Program-made: the position numbers and the translations under genes | NCBI GenBank assembly: GCA_018660825.1 | Contig: JABJJO010000021.1 | Span: 1 to 56,977 of the forward strand | Direction: 5' to 3' | Length of the DNA stretch: 56,977 nucleotides | From: Planctomycetaceae bacterium | Lineage (GTDB): Bacteria; Planctomycetota; Planctomycetia; Pirellulales; Pirellulaceae | The notes under the pieces: generated by a model | The model's database searches: none | The model's input: the letters and a program-made list of their open reading frames with translations, nothing else | What the model was told of the DNA's origin: nothing | Shown: piece by piece, positions 18,522 through 27,333 of the stretch | How the letters are laid out: the number at the start of each line of letters is the position of its first letter | Position numbering within the stretch: the first letter of the stretch is position 1

Positions 18522-19580
18522 ATGCACTTAAATGAACTAGCTGAAGGTGGCGGGGAATGGTTACGCGGGACTGGACCTGAATCTGATATCGTGATCAGTT
18601 CTCGGATTCGTATTGCCCGCAACCTATCCGATTTTCCCTTCATTCGCAAAGCTTCGGATGCCGACAAGAAACAAATTGAATCTGCAGTTGAACAAGCGGT
18701 CAAATCAGTCACTCAATGGAAAAATCGCGTTTCCTACGTCAACGTCAACGACCTAGCCGATTTAGACCGTCAGTTTCTCATCGAGCGGCAGCTTATTAGT
18801 CGCGAACTCGCTGAATGCAACGGCGTTCGCTCTGTTGCAATCGATCATGACGAGAAGTTTAGTGTCATGGTGAACGAAGAAGATCATATTCGAATCCAAG
18901 TCATGCAAAGTGGATTGGATTTATTCGAAGCTTGGAAACAAATTGATTGGATCGATGATTGTATCGAAGAACACGTCCAATATGCATTTCATAAATCACT
19001 CGGTTACCTAACTGCTTGTCCCACCAATGTCGGCACAGGACTACGGGTTAGTGTCATGTTACATTTACCTGCATTAGTGATGACTCGTGAAGTGGACAAG
19101 GTCTTCCGCAGCTTGCATAAAATCAACCTTGCCGTACGAGGACTCTATGGTGAGGGAAGTGAGGCAATGGGCGATTTCTATCAGATCAGCAATCAAATCA
19201 CGCTCGGAAAAAGCGAGTTGGATTTAGTGCAACAGGTCAATGATGTTATTCCCGTGATGATTGAGTACGAACAAAAAGCCAGAGATTTTCTTGCGCGCGA
19301 AAGCCAGCAAGAACTCAAAGACCGAGTTAGCCGTGCGTACGGCATATTAAGTACAGCACAGACCATCAGCAGTGAAGAAACGATGCATTTATTGTCGAGT
19401 GTACGGATGGGCGTCAACATGGGTTTGATTGACTTAGACATTCCGACCTTAAATCGTTTGTTCATCCATACTCAACCAGCGCATTTACAAAAGATGCATG
19501 GCGCGGCGTTGGATATCGCGGATCGGAATATTCAACGAGCGAGCTATCTACAACAAGAACTACGCAATTACAAGAATTAG
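18522..19580 (+). CDS. mcsB: Protein arginine kinase
   Basis: 352-residue phosphagen-kinase-fold enzyme that phosphorylates arginines in proteins. Motifs are DIVISSRIRIARNL (21-34), GVRSVAI, the catalytic-loop region FSVMVNEEDHIRIQVMQSG, CPTNVGTGLRVSVMLHLPAL, and RGLYGEGSEAMGDFYQISNQ. The typical small-substrate loop of creatine kinases is absent, as expected for McsB. Near the C-terminus the phosphoarginine-binding RDxxRA motif appears as RNIQRA, with Asn in place of Asp. It follows mcsA by two bases, and its stop overlaps the convergent coaD stop by four bases. Confidence 0.93.
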   Translation: MHLNELAEGGGEWLRGTGPESDIVISSRIRIARNLSDFPFIRKASDADKKQIESAVEQAVKSVTQWKNRVSYVNVNDLADLDRQFLIERQLISRELAECNGVRSVAIDHDEKFSVMVNEEDHIRIQVMQSGLDLFEAWKQIDWIDDCIEEHVQYAFHKSLGYLTACPTNVGTGLRVSVMLHLPALVMTREVDKVFRSLHKINLAVRGLYGEGSEAMGDFYQISNQITLGKSELDLVQQVNDVIPVMIEYEQKARDFLARESQQELKDRVSRAYGILSTAQTISSEETMHLLSSVRMGVNMGLIDLDIPTLNRLFIHTQPAHLQKMHGAALDIADRNIQRASYLQQELRNYKN

Positions 19581-20074
19581 CTAGCGGCTGAGGACAGTTT
19601 TTGACGTAATTCTCCGATGATTTCCGCTGGCACAAACCGTATGAGCATTTCATCATCTGAGAATTCAGCGATTTGTTTAATCAGTGTGCTCGAAACATGT
19701 GAGAACTCTTCATCGGCCATGAGGAAAACCGTTTCGATTTCCGGATCCAGTTGGCGATTGGCCATCATGACGGTAAATTCGCCAGCAATATCTGTCAGCG
19801 GTCGAACGCCACGAATCATAACTCGCGCCTCACACTCACGCACAAACGTGACGGCTAGGCCTTCGAATGTTTGCACTTGCACATTGTCCCACTTCACAGT
19901 TACTTGTCGGACTAACTTAAGTCTCTCATCAAGCGTAAACAGGGATTGCTTCTCGACATTCACACCGATTCCGACGATCAGAGTATCCACGAGTTTCCGT
20001 GCTCGTTCGATAATATTCAAATGTCCTAAGGTGATAGGGTCAAACGAACCTGTGTATACGGCAATACGCGACAT
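19577..20074 (-). CDS. coaD: Phosphopantetheine adenylyltransferase
   Basis: Transfers AMP to 4'-phosphopantetheine to make dephospho-CoA, the penultimate step of CoA synthesis. The N-terminus IAVYTGSFDPITLGHLNII has the T/HxGH nucleotide motif. RGVRPLTDIAGEF and SHVSSTLIKQIAEF are the conserved substrate-binding segments. ATG at 20074 is used; the TTG four codons upstream adds nothing. About 165 residues is normal. coaE, the last step of the pathway, is also in this window at 39.7 kb but is not linked. Confidence 0.95.
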   Translation of the reverse strand: MSRIAVYTGSFDPITLGHLNIIERARKLVDTLIVGIGVNVEKQSLFTLDERLKLVRQVTVKWDNVQVQTFEGLAVTFVRECEARVMIRGVRPLTDIAGEFTVMMANRQLDPEIETVFLMADEEFSHVSSTLIKQIAEFSDDEMLIRFVPAEIIGELRQKLSSAAS

Positions 20075-20427
20075 AATAAAATCCAAGCACTAACAAACAT
20101 CTCAACGCTATTCGTATCATAACATCAGTAACTTATCGGGGTAGGCTGAATTGTTGATTCGTCCCAAGATGCTACGGTTTACCACACAAAATCGCCTATC
20201 TCCAGTAGGTACCCGTTTTCCGACATACCGCCCAATATATCAACCGCCATGCATCGGCATTTAAAGACAATATTGTCTTTTATTCAGAGTTATCCAAGAG
20301 TTCCCATTTTTTCGCATTTGTATTAATCCATGAAATTCGAGGTCAAAAATTGCACCGGACATAGAACGCAAAATCACCTATAATCCAAGTAATCAATGCC
20401 CGTAAAACAAAACCTCTTTTCTGTGTT
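20075..20427. promoter_or_regulatory. Divergent intergenic region with an 18-bp perfect palindrome
   Basis: 353 bases between coaD and the vWA gene, with no credible ORF. The palindrome AAAGACAATATTGTCTTT at 20263-20280 is perfect on both strands and lies about 150 bases before the vWA start. It is a good candidate operator for a dimeric regulator. No promoter hexamers can be assigned with confidence. Confidence 0.45.
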
Positions 20428-22443
20428 ATGCATTCAGACCCCAACAACTTGATGCCCGCGCATTTACAATCAGAGGCTGCGGGTTTGGAACCTGATTCTA
20501 CCCAGGTCGAAACTGTCACTGCGCCATACGGATTTTTAACCGACGAACAAATATACAACCGCAAAACACTCAGGCAAGTTCTGCAAAACGTCGGCGCTCT
20601 AGGCATATCCACCTTCATCCACACATTGATCTTCATCGCTCTGGGTATCCTCACTATGACACCGGAAATCCTTGAATCACTCGAAATGGTCGTGGTCAAC
20701 GCCCCCGAAGAAGAAATCGTCCTCGAAGAAGAAATGGTCACCGTCGAACTTGAAGAAGACATGACCCCGTCGGAAGAAATCAATACTGACCCCACCGCTG
20801 CTCCGGCTGCCGGAGTCCCCACTGCTATCGGCGCCGCCATCTTCTCGGAAGCTCAATTCGATGCCGAAGTTAGCGACAGTGAAGTTGAACCCACCGAAAT
20901 GGCTGCGTCCGAAATCAAACTACCAGCGAGCGTTTCTGATTCGTTATTAACGGCCATCCCGCTCGGATCCTATGGTGACCCTCGCGAAGTCGTTGACAAT
21001 ATCCAGCAAGCAATGGATCGCATTACTCAAGAACTCGTTTTTATGCTCGAAGAAAGCGACATCCTCGTCGTCTGGGTCTTTGATCAATCCGAAAGCATGC
21101 GCAACGATCAAAAAGAAATCCGCGAACGGATCAATCAAGTCTATACCGAATTAGGACTGGCCGATGACGCTGCTGGCGATCACTTGCTCACCGCCGTCAC
21201 GAGTTTTGGTTCCGGATATATTCGACACACACGTAAACCAACATCAAATCTCGAACTCATCAAAAAAGCGATTAATGAGGTGCCCATCGATCCCTCTGGT
21301 GCTGAACTAGTCTGTCCAGCAATCGTTCGTGCTATCAGTGATCACACTAGCTATACCTCGCGCGGTCAACGACAAATGGCCTTAATTGTTGTGAGTGATG
21401 AAAGTGGCAATCCGGAAAACAACTTTCAGTTTTTAGAGAACGCAGTGCAAGCAGCTAAAGTGGCTAAGTGCCGTACTTATTTTTTGGGCCGTGAAGCCGT
21501 TTTTGGATATCCCCACGCATACATGCGTTGGCAACATCCACAGACCGGTACCGTACATTGGTTGAAAGTCGACCGCGGACCAGAAACCGCCTTTGTGGAA
21601 CAACTTCAAACCAACGGGTTTCGCCGCCGAACCGATGCCTTTTCCAGTGGCTTCGGACCCTATGAACAATGTCGAGTTGCCCGTGAATCGGGCGGGATCT
21701 TCTTTATGCTGCCCACGGTTGAGAAGAATCTAGTACGGGGCGAAGCAGATAAGCGACGTTACAAACTAAAGGCAATGAAACCCTATTTACCCGACCTCAA
21801 TAGCCGCCAATTTCAGTTTGCCAAACGAGATGAAACTCCGCTGCGAACCTTCATCTGGCAAGTCATCCTGGATCTAAATCCACTCAATGAACAAACCGCT
21901 GAAATTATTGAAATGCGGATGCGGTTTTCGACTGATTCAGTAACTTTTTTACGGCAAGCTCGAGCAGAACAACAAAAAGCAAAAACCTATCTTGTTTATC
22001 TCGCCAATGCCCAGAAAGCTCTCGAAAGCGGCTACGAACTACGCGAATCAGAACTGAACGCTCGCTGGCAAGCTAACTATGACTTGATCTATGCACAACT
22101 TATCGCCTATCAAGCGCGAGTCTATGAATATGGGGCCGCACTCGAAGTCTTTATCCGCAATCCTAAAACCGCACCCTTGATGCAACCTCCCAATCGCACA
22201 CTTGTCGGTTGGGATATTAGCGGGCAATCCAAACTATCTGCGGCTGAAGTCAGCCAACCGTATATTGATCGAGCCATTGAACTATATAACACCGTCATTG
22301 AACTGCACGATGGAACCCCTTGGTCAGAACGAGCGGCTCAAGAAATCAATCGCGGGTTCGGTTTACAACTCGTACCCGTTTATCGGGCACCACCGCGGCG
22401 TGTACCTGCCGGTGTGCCACCTATTCCCATTCCGAAACTGTAG
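20428..22443 (+). CDS. Membrane-anchored von Willebrand factor A domain protein
   Basis: 671 residues. A cytoplasmic N-terminus of about 55 residues is followed by one membrane segment (residues 56-77, LGISTFIHTLIFIALGILTM). Next comes a strongly acidic Glu-rich stretch (residues 90-115) and a vWA domain starting at DILVVWVFDQSESMRND, whose MIDAS motif DxSxS begins at Asp219. The C-terminal third is rich in Ala, Glu and Arg helices and ends with a Pro-rich tail (RVPAGVPPIPIPKL). vWA domains bind protein ligands through a metal ion. The cytochrome gene starts 47 bases downstream. Such proteins are common in planctomycetes; the ligand is unknown. Confidence 0.85.
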   Translation: MHSDPNNLMPAHLQSEAAGLEPDSTQVETVTAPYGFLTDEQIYNRKTLRQVLQNVGALGISTFIHTLIFIALGILTMTPEILESLEMVVVNAPEEEIVLEEEMVTVELEEDMTPSEEINTDPTAAPAAGVPTAIGAAIFSEAQFDAEVSDSEVEPTEMAASEIKLPASVSDSLLTAIPLGSYGDPREVVDNIQQAMDRITQELVFMLEESDILVVWVFDQSESMRNDQKEIRERINQVYTELGLADDAAGDHLLTAVTSFGSGYIRHTRKPTSNLELIKKAINEVPIDPSGAELVCPAIVRAISDHTSYTSRGQRQMALIVVSDESGNPENNFQFLENAVQAAKVAKCRTYFLGREAVFGYPHAYMRWQHPQTGTVHWLKVDRGPETAFVEQLQTNGFRRRTDAFSSGFGPYEQCRVARESGGIFFMLPTVEKNLVRGEADKRRYKLKAMKPYLPDLNSRQFQFAKRDETPLRTFIWQVILDLNPLNEQTAEIIEMRMRFSTDSVTFLRQARAEQQKAKTYLVYLANAQKALESGYELRESELNARWQANYDLIYAQLIAYQARVYEYGAALEVFIRNPKTAPLMQPPNRTLVGWDISGQSKLSAAEVSQPYIDRAIELYNTVIELHDGTPWSERAAQEINRGFGLQLVPVYRAPPRRVPAGVPPIPIPKL

Positions 22444-22490
22444 TCCCTACAAATCCCGACTGCATTACTCTTTACCATAAATTTTTTGCT

Positions 22491-24497
22491 ATGGATCATC
22501 TGCTTGAATACGCCGCGGTCACCATCGTAGTGCTGTTCGGCTTAACACCTTTATGGCTGAACCATCAAAAACGAGGTGCTCCTAATCACTGGTGGGTCAT
22601 CACCACGCTGCTCGGGATAAGCTGGTGTATTACGAGTTTCCTATTGCGCGACAAGACCCATGACGTGCAACTTGCAAGTGCTCTGCCTCGAGTTGTCAAT
22701 CACGATGATTATATCGGTGCACAAACTTGTGTCACCTGTCACCAAGAACAGCATAAATCTTGGTTTACCTCGTATCATCGCACGATGACACAAATGGCCT
22801 CACCAGTTGCAATTCAAGCTGACTTTGATAGTCGAGAACTAAAGGCGGGACAGACCACGTACAAGATCTTTATGCGAGACGATCAGTATTGGGTCAGAAC
22901 CCCCCACCCAAAATGGGCGATCGATCAAGATCCACTGCAAATTCGCAATCACCCAAACCCGCCAATGAGCGACCAACGCATTGTGATGACCACCGGTTCC
23001 CATAAGATGCAAATGTTCTGGATTTCGCTTAATCACTCTGATTCCGAAATTGACAAACCAGTTATCGATTCACAAGATGACGATCTGCAACAAGTAGAAA
23101 ACAATCTGCTCACGTTATTTCCGTGGGTCTATTTGATTGCCGACAAAAAATGGATCCCTTATGAAGATTCATTTATCGTCGATCCTTCATTTGGGCGACC
23201 GCCCACTTTCTGGAATGACAGTTGCATTGTGTGTCACAGTGTCGCTGGACGCCCAACCCTAGTTAACAATACGATTCCGCCGTCGTTCAACACCAAGGTG
23301 GTTGACTTAGGCATTGCCTGTGAAGCTTGTCATGGCCCCGGAAAACAACACGTAGATCACTTTCAGAATCCGCTAACTCGGTACAAATCACATTTATTCG
23401 ACGATGCTGCGCCAACCTATATCACTAATCCTTCACTGCTCAACAAAAAACAACAGGCTCAAGTCTGTGCACAATGTCATAGTTTATTTGAAGCACATTC
23501 GCCAAATAATTTTTCCGCTGACGGCATGGCGTTCAAACCAGGCGCTAACATGGCGATGCATCATGAATTAATCGAATTCGAAGAACTTGATACAAACATG
23601 CTGTATTACAACATGTACTGGAACGATGGTAGCATTCGCATCGGCGGCCGCGAGTTTCAAGGGATGTCCAAATCCGAGTGTTATTTAAACGGTGAAATGA
23701 CATGCCTCAGTTGCCACAGCATTCACTCCATGCAAGAGCAAAATGACCTACTCGGTAAAAAAATGGACACCAACCATGCTTGCGTTCAATGTCATCAGGA
23801 ATCACAGTACACTGAACAGATTGAATCTCATACACATCATCAACAAGGTACCGACGGCAGCCTGTGCTACAACTGTCATATGCCACACACTTCTTATGCC
23901 TTGATGGGTGGAATTCGTAGCCACAAGATCGACATTCCGCGCGTAACAACGATCACACTAAATGAAAAACCCAATGCCTGCAACCTCTGTCACCTCGACA
24001 AACCACTGCAATGGACAGCCGACACATTAACACAATGGTATGGCCATGATGCCATTGAGCTCAATCCAACCTATCAAAACACTGCTGCTGGAATTGTCTG
24101 GATCATGCAAGGAAATGCAATCCACCGCACGCTCGCTGCTTGGCACATGAGTTGGGAACCAACTCAAAAAACCTCGGCGATGTATTGGCGGTTCCCATAT
24201 TTACTGCAATTACTCAACGACAAATATTCCGCCACTCGCTATGTAACGTGGCAATCTCTTAAGCAAATCCCCAGTTTTACCGAACTACAACTCACTGGCA
24301 ATTCTTATGACTTCATTGATCCCCAAGACAAACGTATCAACTATCAACAATCATTAATGAACCGCTGGATCGATTTAATGGGACACCAAGCGGAACAACG
24401 TTCAGAATTGTTTATCAAAGACGGCACGCTCAATAGTGGCGCGATCTTAAAGCTCTATCAAAACCGCGATAACACCAAGATACTCATGACCGAGTGA
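22491..24497 (+). CDS. Membrane-anchored octaheme c-type cytochrome
   Basis: 668 residues with eight CXXCH heme sites: CVTCH, CIVCH, CEACH, CAQCH, CLSCH, CVQCH, CYNCH and CNLCH. Two N-terminal hydrophobic helices (AAVTIVVLFGLTPLWL and WWVITTLLGISWCITSFLL) anchor it, so the heme domain should face the periplasm. The first heme site follows about 55 residues later. The end of the heme region (NACNLCHLDKPLQW, then TLTQWYGHDA) resembles a multiheme family common in planctomycetes and acidobacteria. Substrate or redox partner is unknown. The ATG at 22491 starts right before the first helix; an upstream in-frame start overlapping the vWA gene is rejected. It probably shares a transcript with the vWA gene. 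Confidence 0.88.
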   Translation: MDHLLEYAAVTIVVLFGLTPLWLNHQKRGAPNHWWVITTLLGISWCITSFLLRDKTHDVQLASALPRVVNHDDYIGAQTCVTCHQEQHKSWFTSYHRTMTQMASPVAIQADFDSRELKAGQTTYKIFMRDDQYWVRTPHPKWAIDQDPLQIRNHPNPPMSDQRIVMTTGSHKMQMFWISLNHSDSEIDKPVIDSQDDDLQQVENNLLTLFPWVYLIADKKWIPYEDSFIVDPSFGRPPTFWNDSCIVCHSVAGRPTLVNNTIPPSFNTKVVDLGIACEACHGPGKQHVDHFQNPLTRYKSHLFDDAAPTYITNPSLLNKKQQAQVCAQCHSLFEAHSPNNFSADGMAFKPGANMAMHHELIEFEELDTNMLYYNMYWNDGSIRIGGREFQGMSKSECYLNGEMTCLSCHSIHSMQEQNDLLGKKMDTNHACVQCHQESQYTEQIESHTHHQQGTDGSLCYNCHMPHTSYALMGGIRSHKIDIPRVTTITLNEKPNACNLCHLDKPLQWTADTLTQWYGHDAIELNPTYQNTAAGIVWIMQGNAIHRTLAAWHMSWEPTQKTSAMYWRFPYLLQLLNDKYSATRYVTWQSLKQIPSFTELQLTGNSYDFIDPQDKRINYQQSLMNRWIDLMGHQAEQRSELFIKDGTLNSGAILKLYQNRDNTKILMTE

Positions 24498-24522
24498 TCC
24501 ATTCGTGATTCAAGTTTAACGT

Positions 24523-25593
24523 CTAACGCTGATAAATCGGTACATAAGCTTGGTCGAGTTGCATGATAATTAAATTACAAGCCGTGACGTAAATGGGTCC
24601 GATGTTACCAGTCCAACTACCGTTGTCCGTCTGTTCTTTGGAAATGCGGTCATACAACTGGTCACGAAATGGCAACCATTCTTTTTTGCCTTGGCGATAA
24701 ACAACTTGCGAATAATACAAGTACGTGTAATGCCAGTGGCCAAACGATCTAGCACCCGTGGAAATGTTGTATAAGTTCTTTTTCGTGTACGCCAACATCG
24801 CCGGTACATGCTCGCTTTCGTAATCACCAGCGTTGTACAAGCAAGCAAGCGACGCAGCAGTGATCGCGGGACGAGAAGATCCTCGATTTCGTGAACTGTA
24901 AGAGATACCACCATCTGGATTCTTACACGTGTAAATATATTTACGCGCTTTGTCGATGACTTCCGAGGAAACGGGAATCCCAGCGTTACGACAACCACGC
25001 AGTCCTTGGACTTGAGTGATCGTAGTCGAACCTTCGTCAAAGTTGTTGCCATCTTTCGCACTGACGTAACCCCAACCACCAGAAGGTGTTTGGGCATTGG
25101 CGCTAAACTCAACCGCTTTCTTTAAAATCTGCATCAATTCTTCACGACGTTCTAGATCTTCTTCTTCACCAATAACTTGTGACAAAAACAACATCGAAAA
25201 CCCGTGCCCATAGGTATAACGATTGTCCGATAAGGGATCGCCAATCAGTCCATTGGAACGCGCTTTAGTGGTAATGTAGTCCACACACTTACGGATACCG
25301 CGAGCGTAGGGACCTTGAGTCGTTGTTGAACCGGAACAAATTAGGGCAGTGCCTGCTAAAGCTGTCATGGCTGTAGGATAATTCCCAGCAGTCCAATGCC
25401 CGAGTGATGACTGAGTTCGCATCACCCAATCTAATCCCTTTTTGATCGACGATTTCCAAGCTGGTTTAGTATTAGCCGCCTGAATGACCGCAGGTGCCGC
25501 AATTGGTAAACATGAAGCCGCAGCGAGCGACTGCAGCGCACGGCGACGATTAATCAACAACCTTTCGGTTTGATTTGAATGGCCACTCTTCAT
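24523..25593 (-). CDS. Tat-exported prenyltransferase/squalene-oxidase repeat protein
   Basis: 356 residues. The N-terminus carries a twin-arginine type signal (NRRRALQSLAAASCLP then IAAPAVIQA), so export in folded form is likely. The mature part is built from alpha/alpha-toroid repeats with QW-like motifs: TQSSLGHWTAGNYPTAMTAL, NAQTPSGGWGYVS, CKNPDGGISYSS, and EQTDNGSWTGNIGPIYVTA. The fold is shared with squalene cyclases and protein prenyltransferases, but the DXDD acid motif of squalene-hopene cyclase is not visible. A catalytic role is therefore not claimed. It is convergent with the cytochrome gene, with 25 bases between stops. TatC is encoded 6 kb away. Confidence 0.82.
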   Translation of the reverse strand: MKSGHSNQTERLLINRRRALQSLAAASCLPIAAPAVIQAANTKPAWKSSIKKGLDWVMRTQSSLGHWTAGNYPTAMTALAGTALICSGSTTTQGPYARGIRKCVDYITTKARSNGLIGDPLSDNRYTYGHGFSMLFLSQVIGEEEDLERREELMQILKKAVEFSANAQTPSGGWGYVSAKDGNNFDEGSTTITQVQGLRGCRNAGIPVSSEVIDKARKYIYTCKNPDGGISYSSRNRGSSRPAITAASLACLYNAGDYESEHVPAMLAYTKKNLYNISTGARSFGHWHYTYLYYSQVVYRQGKKEWLPFRDQLYDRISKEQTDNGSWTGNIGPIYVTACNLIIMQLDQAYVPIYQR

Positions 25594-25641
25594 TTGAATG
25601 CATACTCCGTTTTCGTTTGCAATTTGAACATCACTGTGTGT

Positions 25642-25676
25642 CTATCATTCTAACCAACAATTGGTTTGAATGATAG
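25642..25676 (-). promoter_or_regulatory. Long imperfect hairpin between cobA-hemD and the Tat protein gene
   Basis: CTATCATTC and AACCAA pair with TTGGTT and GAATGATAG across a three-base loop, giving 15 of 16 pairs with one T-T mismatch. It begins 21 bases after the cobA-hemD stop and ends about 50 bases before the next gene. No U-run follows on the minus strand, so a simple intrinsic terminator is not supported. It could be a transcript-end or processing structure. Confidence 0.5.
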
Positions 25677-25696
25677 AAAAGGCGTATCCAATCTGA

Positions 25697-27214
25697 TTAC
25701 TTCAAGCTTTCGGTAATCGCTAAAATAAGTCCATCGAGTGAGTGCTCTTGAGCTTCTGCGTCCACCGTCACGTCCAATGCACTCAAAGCGCCACTGGTGA
25801 TAGAACTAATACTGGCAACTTTGGCTTGGCCTAACGATGAACCAAATAATGCGACTAGGCTACGACCAATCGCAGAACTAGTGACAGTAATCCAATCAAC
25901 TTCTCCTGCCGCCAGTGCAGCAGCTACAACTGGATCAATCTCAGTGATATCACGACTCACATAGGCAACGACTTGAGTGACCTCCGCTCCATCGTTTTTC
26001 AACATATCACATAAAGTATCACGACCTCGACTGGCACGCACCAATAACACGGAGCTGCCAGAAGCCTCAACACGCAACGACTCCGCTAATGATTCCGCTC
26101 GATACTCAGCAGGTATTAAATCACAATTCAAGTGTCGTTGTTTCAGCGCCGCCGCAGTGCCAGGTCCAATCGCTGCGATCTTAACACCTGCAAACTGCCG
26201 AGCATCTAACCCCAACGTCGCCAACCGATCCAGAAAATAATGAACCCCATTGCGACTTGAAAAGACAATCCACTCAAAATCAGAAAGCATGTGAATTACT
26301 CGATCCACCTCTTCATAAGATTCCGGCGGACCGATTTCAATCGCCGACTGGACTAGCACGTCAGCGCCCAACTGGGTCAATTTCGCAGTAAACTCCTGAG
26401 CTTGTTCAGCGCTGCGAGTCACTAAGATTCGTTGGCCAAATAAGAGGCGCTTCTCAAACCATGAATTCATATCGGTCGCTCCTACTACCTCACCTACAAT
26501 TACAATCGCTGGGGGGCGAATGCACTGCGTTCCCGTAAAATATTCTTGAACTTCTGAGAGTGTCGATTTTACCGAAAACTGATCCGCACAGCTAATCCGC
26601 CGCACAATCATCACAGGCGTATCCGGCGACTTACCGTTTGTTATTAACGCATTAGTCCATAACTCTGCCGTCGTGACGCCCATGTAAAACACTAATGTCC
26701 CCGGAAACTTTGCCAGCGCTTGAAAATCCAATGAAGAAGATTCTTTGCCAGATTGCTCACTACCGGTTACGAAAGCAACCGCCGAAGCACAATCTCTGTG
26801 CGTCAGCGGAACACCAACGCAACTACCTGCAGCCATTGCCGCTGTGATTCCAGGCACGACCTCGTAATCGATGTTATGCAAGGATAAAGTATGCGTCTCT
26901 TCAGCACAGCGAGCGAAAATTGCTGGATCCCCACCCTTGAGCCTGACAACCTTTAATCCCTGCTGGGCTAACCGTACTAATTCATCGTTGATTTCTTGTT
27001 GCGTCCAGAGTTTGCCAACTCCGTGGCGACCAAGACAAATCCGTCTCGCATCAAAACGTACATGCTGTAAAATCAACGGATTGGCTAGAAAATCATAGAG
27101 CACGACATCCGCCTGCGCGAGACATTCAGCTGCTCGTAACGTAATGTAACTGGGATCACCGGGACCAGCGCCTACGAGATAGACAAAACCGGGCAATATT
27201 GTATCCTGAGTCAT
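25697..27214 (-). CDS. cobA-hemD: Uroporphyrinogen-III C-methyltransferase / uroporphyrinogen-III synthase fusion
   Basis: 505 residues with two domains. The N-terminal half (to about residue 250) is a SAM-dependent methyltransferase with VYLVGAGPGDPSYITL, VVRLKGGDPAIFARCAEE and VPLTHRD, which makes precorrin-2 for siroheme or cobalamin. The C-terminal half has HemD features: ILVTRSAEQAQEF, WIVFSSRNGVHYFLD, VKIAAIGPGTAAAL and WITVTSSAIGRSLV, which closes the uroporphyrinogen III ring. Such fusions are known in many bacteria. The start at 27214 is chosen because the extra leader to 27244 is not family-like. No other tetrapyrrole gene is adjacent. Confidence 0.93.
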   Translation of the reverse strand: MTQDTILPGFVYLVGAGPGDPSYITLRAAECLAQADVVLYDFLANPLILQHVRFDARRICLGRHGVGKLWTQQEINDELVRLAQQGLKVVRLKGGDPAIFARCAEETHTLSLHNIDYEVVPGITAAMAAGSCVGVPLTHRDCASAVAFVTGSEQSGKESSSLDFQALAKFPGTLVFYMGVTTAELWTNALITNGKSPDTPVMIVRRISCADQFSVKSTLSEVQEYFTGTQCIRPPAIVIVGEVVGATDMNSWFEKRLLFGQRILVTRSAEQAQEFTAKLTQLGADVLVQSAIEIGPPESYEEVDRVIHMLSDFEWIVFSSRNGVHYFLDRLATLGLDARQFAGVKIAAIGPGTAAALKQRHLNCDLIPAEYRAESLAESLRVEASGSSVLLVRASRGRDTLCDMLKNDGAEVTQVVAYVSRDITEIDPVVAAALAAGEVDWITVTSSAIGRSLVALFGSSLGQAKVASISSITSGALSALDVTVDAEAQEHSLDGLILAITESLK

Positions 27215-27333
27215 AGTAACCGCTGTGAATCTAACTGTAAGCACCCAAAAATTTTACCCTTGAACCATTTAGCTTGCGCCGCAACTTTTTTACTACATAC
27301 CAACTATTCTAAAATTGATCAGGATATTTTCGA

